The notes under the pieces were generated by a model. It was not told the DNA's origin and did no database searches. It worked only from the letters and a program-made list of their open reading frames with translations. A stretch of DNA of 9,847 bases from Polyangiaceae bacterium (GTDB lineage: Bacteria > Myxococcota > Polyangia > Polyangiales > Polyangiaceae): assembly GCA_025936205.1 (NCBI GenBank), contig JAICTU010000347.1, positions 1 to 9,847 of the forward strand, read 5' to 3'. Position 1 is the first letter of the stretch; each line of letters opens with the position of its first letter. Below are positions 7,072 through 9,847 of this stretch, piece after piece. A program made the position numbers and the translations under genes.

Positions 7072-7380
7072 ATGGCTGATCAGTGCACTCACCTCGATCA
7101 GATTCGCGACGTGACCCCGAGCGCTCGGGGCTGTGAAGACTGCCTTCGGACCGGCGATGCCTGGGTTCACCTTCGGATCTGCCGGACCTGCGGACATGTG
7201 GGGTGTTGCGACTCGTCAAAGAACAAGCACGCCACAAAGCATTTCCACGCGACGAGGCACCCCATCATCGAGGGCTACGATCCCCCGGAAGGCTGGGGTT
7301 GGTGCTACGTCGACGAAACCCTGTTTGATCTTCGAGATCGCAGGACGCCTCAGGATGGACCGATCCCCAAGTTCTACTGA
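7072..7380 (+). CDS. Small UBP-type zinc-finger protein
   Basis: This 102-residue protein is almost entirely a zinc-finger UBP (ubiquitin-hydrolase-type) domain. The metal-ligand pattern is clear: C5-x-H7, C21-x2-C24, C37-x2-C40 with GHVGCC (C45), then a histidine-rich stretch with H53, H57, H59 and H63 leading into HPII. In eukaryotes this fold binds the free C-terminal Gly-Gly tail of ubiquitin; bacterial stand-alone versions have no settled role. The C-terminal third (GWGWCYVDETLFDL) is Trp-rich and may form the rest of the binding groove. ATG at 7072 is preferred over in-frame starts further upstream because GGGAGGA ends 3 nt before it and the upstream part overlaps the opposing gene. It is divergent from the cyclic-nucleotide-binding flavoprotein; I recall these two families often being neighbours in bacteria, which suggests a shared pathway. 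Confidence 0.92.
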   Translation: MADQCTHLDQIRDVTPSARGCEDCLRTGDAWVHLRICRTCGHVGCCDSSKNKHATKHFHATRHPIIEGYDPPEGWGWCYVDETLFDLRDRRTPQDGPIPKFY

Positions 7381-7403
7381 GCACCGGCCCCGACGTACCG
7401 CTG

Positions 7404-7444
7404 GCCTTTGAGGGCGGGGCTTCTGAGGGAGGGCTTCTGAGGGC
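7404..7444 (+). repeat. 14-bp intergenic tandem repeat
   Basis: Two 14-bp copies lie at 7417-7430 and 7431-7444 and differ only at the last base (GGGCTTCTGAGGGA and GGGCTTCTGAGGGC). A degenerate partial copy (CCTTTGAGGGC) precedes them at 7405-7415. They sit between the zinc-finger gene and the sigma-factor gene. They could be slippage products or binding sites. Confidence 0.7.
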
Positions 7445-7463
7445 GCTCCCGGCGACGATTTTT
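7427..7463 (+). terminator. Imperfect hairpin plus T5, weak terminator candidate for the zinc-finger gene
   Basis: GGGAGGGC at 7427-7434 pairs with GCGCTCCC at 7443-7450 at 7 of 8 positions (one G-G mismatch) around an 8-nt loop, about 47 nt after the zinc-finger stop. Five T residues follow at 7459-7463, but 8 nt separate them from the stem. That spacing is unusual for an intrinsic terminator. Confidence 0.3.
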
Positions 7464-7476
7464 CATCCGAAGCTGG

Positions 7477-7486
7477 CCGGATCCGG
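7477..7486. promoter_or_regulatory. 10-bp perfect palindrome upstream of the sigma-factor operon
   Basis: CCGGATCCGG is a perfect 10-bp inverted repeat, 41 nt upstream of the chosen sigma-factor ATG and 8 nt upstream of the alternative GTG. It is in the right place to be an operator, but short GC palindromes are frequent in such DNA and no second copy is seen nearby. Confidence 0.25.
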
Positions 7487-7526
7487 GGCGCTCGTGCGTC
7501 TATCGAGTGCGGACTCGAGCGCGACC

Positions 7527-8024
7527 ATGAGCACCCCCGACTTTCCGGCAGCTTACACGCGGTTCTGGGGCCCAATCCGGGCCAAGTGCCGGCGCCTGCT
7601 GGGGACGACGGGCGCGGCCGACGAGGTGGCGCAGGAGACCTTTCTGCGACTCTGGCAGTCGGGGCCGGTGCTGGATGGCAAAACAGAGGCGCGTCAGGTC
7701 CTGGCCTGGCTATATCTGACGTCAACGCGGCTGTGCCTGGATGCGTTGCGGCGCACGCGAGCGCGCCCGGCGCCGGTGGGGACGGCCGGGATGGCGCTGT
7801 CGTGTGCCGTGTCTCCGCATGAGGTCGTGGAGGCCCGGGCGGAGATCCTCGCGCTCTGCGAGCGCGCGAAGGCGGAAGAGCTGGAGGCGGCGTTGCTGGC
7901 GCGCGTGGATGGGCTGCCCCACGCGGAGGTGGCGCTCGTGCTCGGCGTGTCGGCGCGCACCGTGCGGCGCCTCCTGGATGCGTTCGACCAGCACGAGCAA
8001 GGGCTGCGTGAGGAGCTGTCATGA
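7527..8024 (+). CDS. ECF-like RNA polymerase sigma factor
   Basis: This 165-residue protein has the two-domain layout of extracytoplasmic-function sigma factors, which direct RNA polymerase to stress or surface-signal promoters. Region 2 spans about residues 9-78: a YTRFW start, the core-binding stretch ADEVAQETFLRLW (31-43), then VLAWLYLTSTRLCLDALRR, equivalent to region 2.3-2.4. Region 4 spans about 119-155: a helix-turn-helix with GLPHAEVALVLGVSARTVRRLL for minus-35 recognition. It is somewhat diverged from common ECF factors, with Ala and Leu where Asn is often found in region 2.4. The start is uncertain: ATG at 7527 gives the usual length, while GTG at 7494 adds 11 residues. Neither has a clear ribosome-binding site. 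The stop overlaps the next gene by 4 nt (ATGA), the standard coupling of a sigma factor with its anti-sigma factor. Confidence 0.88.
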   Translation: MSTPDFPAAYTRFWGPIRAKCRRLLGTTGAADEVAQETFLRLWQSGPVLDGKTEARQVLAWLYLTSTRLCLDALRRTRARPAPVGTAGMALSCAVSPHEVVEARAEILALCERAKAEELEAALLARVDGLPHAEVALVLGVSARTVRRLLDAFDQHEQGLREELS

Positions 8025-8695
8025 CTGCGAACGAGGAACACCTGTCGATGTTCGAGCTCGATCTGTACTTCGCGACGCAGGCGTCGGACGCGCGGCTCGA
8101 GGAGCATTTGGAGAACTGCGAGCGTTGCAGTGGCTACCTGGCGGAGCTGGCCGTGCTGCAAGCGGCTGCAGACGTGCCATTGGCCCGCCCCGTGCGCGCA
8201 CGGCACTCCTCCCGGCGAGCGCGCGCCCTGGCGCTGTCCCTGGCCGCCGTCACCTCGCTGGCCGCCGTGACTGCGCTGCTGGTCGTGCCGCGCGCCCCGG
8301 AAGCGCCAGCGGTGGCCGTCAAGGGCAGCCCGGCGGTGCAACTGCTGGTGCGGCGCGGCGCGGAGACGCGGACGTGGGACGGCTCGAGCGCGCTGCGAGC
8401 GGGAGACGCGCTCGGCCTGCGCGTGGTGTGCGAGGAGTTCGGGCGGGTGGCGGTGGCAACGGGAACAGCTGGCGGGCATTGGTCGCAGCTCTCCGAAGGC
8501 GGCTGTCCGCCTGCAGGCGCGCCGCTGCCGTTCACGCTGGTGGTCGACGGCGAGCCGGGAGCTGAGCACCTGGCGGTGGTGTTCAGCAAGTCAGAGCTCG
8601 GTGCTCGTGCGCTGGAGCAGGCGATCGAGGCGCGGCGTCTGGACGCGCAGGTCTGGGTCACGCGCTTCGAGCTCGTCAAAGAGGCTTCGCGATGA
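8021..8695 (+). CDS. Transmembrane zinc-binding anti-sigma factor with periplasmic DUF4384-like domain
   Basis: This 224-residue protein should bind and silence the sigma factor encoded just before it. The N-terminal cytoplasmic part carries the zinc-associated anti-sigma signature H29-x3-C33-x2-C36 within LEEHLENCERCSGYLAEL. A basic stretch leads to one membrane helix at about 69-89. The periplasmic part (about 98-215) is beta-rich and resembles the DUF4384 type of domain: a GSPAVQLLVRRG start, LRAGDALGLRVV, and a late EHLAVVFSKSEL strand. It has two cysteines, C137 and C162, that could form a disulfide. AGGAG at 8011-8015 lies 5 nt before the ATG. The gene overlaps the sigma gene (ATGA at 8021-8024) and the caspase gene (ATGA at 8692-8695) by 4 nt each. 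The anti-sigma role comes from the zinc motif, topology and position; the sensing role of the outer domain is inference. Confidence 0.85.
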   Translation: MTANEEHLSMFELDLYFATQASDARLEEHLENCERCSGYLAELAVLQAAADVPLARPVRARHSSRRARALALSLAAVTSLAAVTALLVVPRAPEAPAVAVKGSPAVQLLVRRGAETRTWDGSSALRAGDALGLRVVCEEFGRVAVATGTAGGHWSQLSEGGCPPAGAPLPFTLVVDGEPGAEHLAVVFSKSELGARALEQAIEARRLDAQVWVTRFELVKEASR

Positions 8696-9847
8696 AGCGC
8701 TGGCTGGCTGCATTCGCGCTCGCCGTGCTGGCCGTCGCAGCACCGCTGCCTGCCTCGGCGGCCAATGTTGGCCGCTCCATCGCGCTGCTGGTGGGAGCCA
8801 ATGCCCCCGCGCCCGGGCGCGAGCCGCTGCAGTTCGCGCTGCGGGACGCGACCCTGATGGGAGACACCCTGGCGCGCACCGGGCGCTTCGACAAGGCGGA
8901 CATCGTCACGCTGCTGGAGCCGGGGCCGCGGCAGATCCTGGCGGAGCTGGAGCGGGTAGCGAGCGCCACTGCAGAGCCCGAGAGCCCCGGGCTGTTCGTG
9001 TTCTACTACTCGGGGCACTCGGACGGTCAGCGCCTGTTCCCCGGTGGCGAGGCGCTGGCATTGACAGATCTGCGCGCCGCCATCGAGCGCCTGCCCGCCC
9101 GCGTGCACGTCGCGATCCTGGATACTTGCCGAGGCGGCAGCTGGACGAACACCAAGGGCCTGAGCGTGGGGCCTCCGCTGCGGGCCGTCGACCTGCTCGA
9201 TGCCGACACGGCCGGCACGGCCCTCCTGTCATCGAGCTCGGGCGTGGAGAACGCGCACGAGGCCGCCGTGTACGGGGGCTCGTTCTTCACCCATCACGTG
9301 GCGGCGGGGTTGCTCGGCGCGGCGGACGCGAGCGGCGATGGAAACGTGACACTGCAAGAGGTGTTCAGCTACGCCAAGGAACGTACGGTGCGCGACAGCG
9401 CGCATCTGGCCCCGACCACCCAGCATCCGAGCTTTGAAATCGAGCTGCGCGGGCGCCAGGACGTGGTGCTCGCCCAGCTGGTACAGAGCTCGAGCCTGCT
9501 GGAGCTCACCCAGCGCCATGCGCTGGAAGTGGTGCGCCTGTCGAGCGGCCTCACCGTCGCCGAGACGTTGCCCAGCCAGCGCACGGTGCGGCTGGCGCTG
9601 CCCACGGGCGACTACGTGGTGCGCCGCGTGAACGACCAGCACGTGCTCAGCAAAGACGTGAGCGTCACGCCGGGAGCGCCGGTCCACATCGACGAAAGTG
9701 AGCTGACGCCGGCAGACGAGCGCCTGGCCTCGAAGGGCGCAACCCCCGCGTTCGACCCAGCGAGCGCGCCCGCCAGCTTGCCCGCCCACACCAGGGAGCT
9801 CCGGCTCGGGATCGGCGTGACGACAGGGCGCACGGGCGACTTCGGCA
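8692..9847 (+). CDS. Secreted caspase-family (clan CD) protein with EF-hand-like loop (partial, C-terminus outside window)
   Basis: The frame opens with ATG at 8692 and runs to the right edge for 385 codons without a stop. Residues 1-24 are a clear signal peptide (KRW, hydrophobic core, PASAA), so the protein is exported. Residues about 28-225 form a caspase/peptidase C14 domain. The predicted catalytic pair is intact: H109 in FYYSGHSDG and C146 in VAILDTCRGG. A 12-residue calcium-type loop follows at 212-223, with D, S, D, N, T and E at the six ligand positions. Residues about 255-340 look like a beta-sandwich (VRLALPTGDYVVRRV) of the kind seen behind such caspases. The last visible residues (ELRLGIGVTTGRTGDFG) look like the start of an outer-membrane barrel. 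GAGG sits 7 nt upstream of the ATG, and the gene overlaps the anti-sigma gene by 4 nt. Its target is unknown; the anti-sigma factor is one possibility. Confidence 0.9.
   Translation, partial: MKRWLAAFALAVLAVAAPLPASAANVGRSIALLVGANAPAPGREPLQFALRDATLMGDTLARTGRFDKADIVTLLEPGPRQILAELERVASATAEPESPGLFVFYYSGHSDGQRLFPGGEALALTDLRAAIERLPARVHVAILDTCRGGSWTNTKGLSVGPPLRAVDLLDADTAGTALLSSSSGVENAHEAAVYGGSFFTHHVAAGLLGAADASGDGNVTLQEVFSYAKERTVRDSAHLAPTTQHPSFEIELRGRQDVVLAQLVQSSSLLELTQRHALEVVRLSSGLTVAETLPSQRTVRLALPTGDYVVRRVNDQHVLSKDVSVTPGAPVHIDESELTPADERLASKGATPAFDPASAPASLPAHTRELRLGIGVTTGRTGDFG

Noticed and set aside
1..9847. Mobile element, prophage, tRNA or rRNA signals
   Set aside because: No transposase, integrase, terminal inverted repeats, tRNA-like cloverleaf or rRNA sequence was recognised, and composition is even across the window.

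Overview
The window is very GC-rich coding DNA with strong third-position G/C bias and almost no gaps. Several features point to a myxobacterium (phylum Myxococcota): a lipoprotein with Asp-Ala-Gly-rich tandem repeats, a membrane Ser/Thr kinase with a short two-cysteine domain like the end of AgmX/PglI, a secreted caspase-fold protein, and proline-rich envelope proteins. This placement rests on gene content and style, not on a marker gene.

Layout. (1) Positions 1-5253, minus strand: a tight four-gene operon read right to left. It encodes a secreted beta-barrel-like protein with two carboxypeptidase-regulatory-like domains, a membrane-anchored FecR-domain protein, a transmembrane Ser/Thr kinase, and a lipoprotein cut off by the left edge. 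Junctions are a 1-nt overlap, a 19-nt gap and a 4-nt GTGA overlap. (2) Positions 5355-7016, minus strand: a three-part protein with a cyclic-nucleotide-binding domain, a thioredoxin-like domain and a thioredoxin-reductase-like flavoprotein domain. The cysteine pairs expected in the last two are missing. A 55-bp divergent region separates it from a small UBP-type zinc-finger gene (7072-7380, plus strand). (3) Positions 7527-9847, plus strand: an ECF-like sigma factor, a transmembrane zinc-binding anti-sigma factor and a secreted caspase-like protein with an EF-hand-type loop. The three are joined by 4-nt and 4-nt overlaps, and the last runs off the right edge.

How the genes may work together. 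The left operon looks like an envelope-spanning signalling set: outer-membrane barrel, periplasmic FecR/Ig-like protein, inner-membrane kinase with a periplasmic sensor-like tail, and a lipoprotein. The right operon looks like a cell-surface signalling set in which a secreted caspase-fold protein is co-translated with the anti-sigma factor. It could therefore act on, or be controlled by, that sigma circuit. The middle pair is a recurring redox-flavoprotein/zinc-finger partnership of unknown function. The functional links between genes are inference from order and domains; the domains and gene overlaps are read directly from the sequence.
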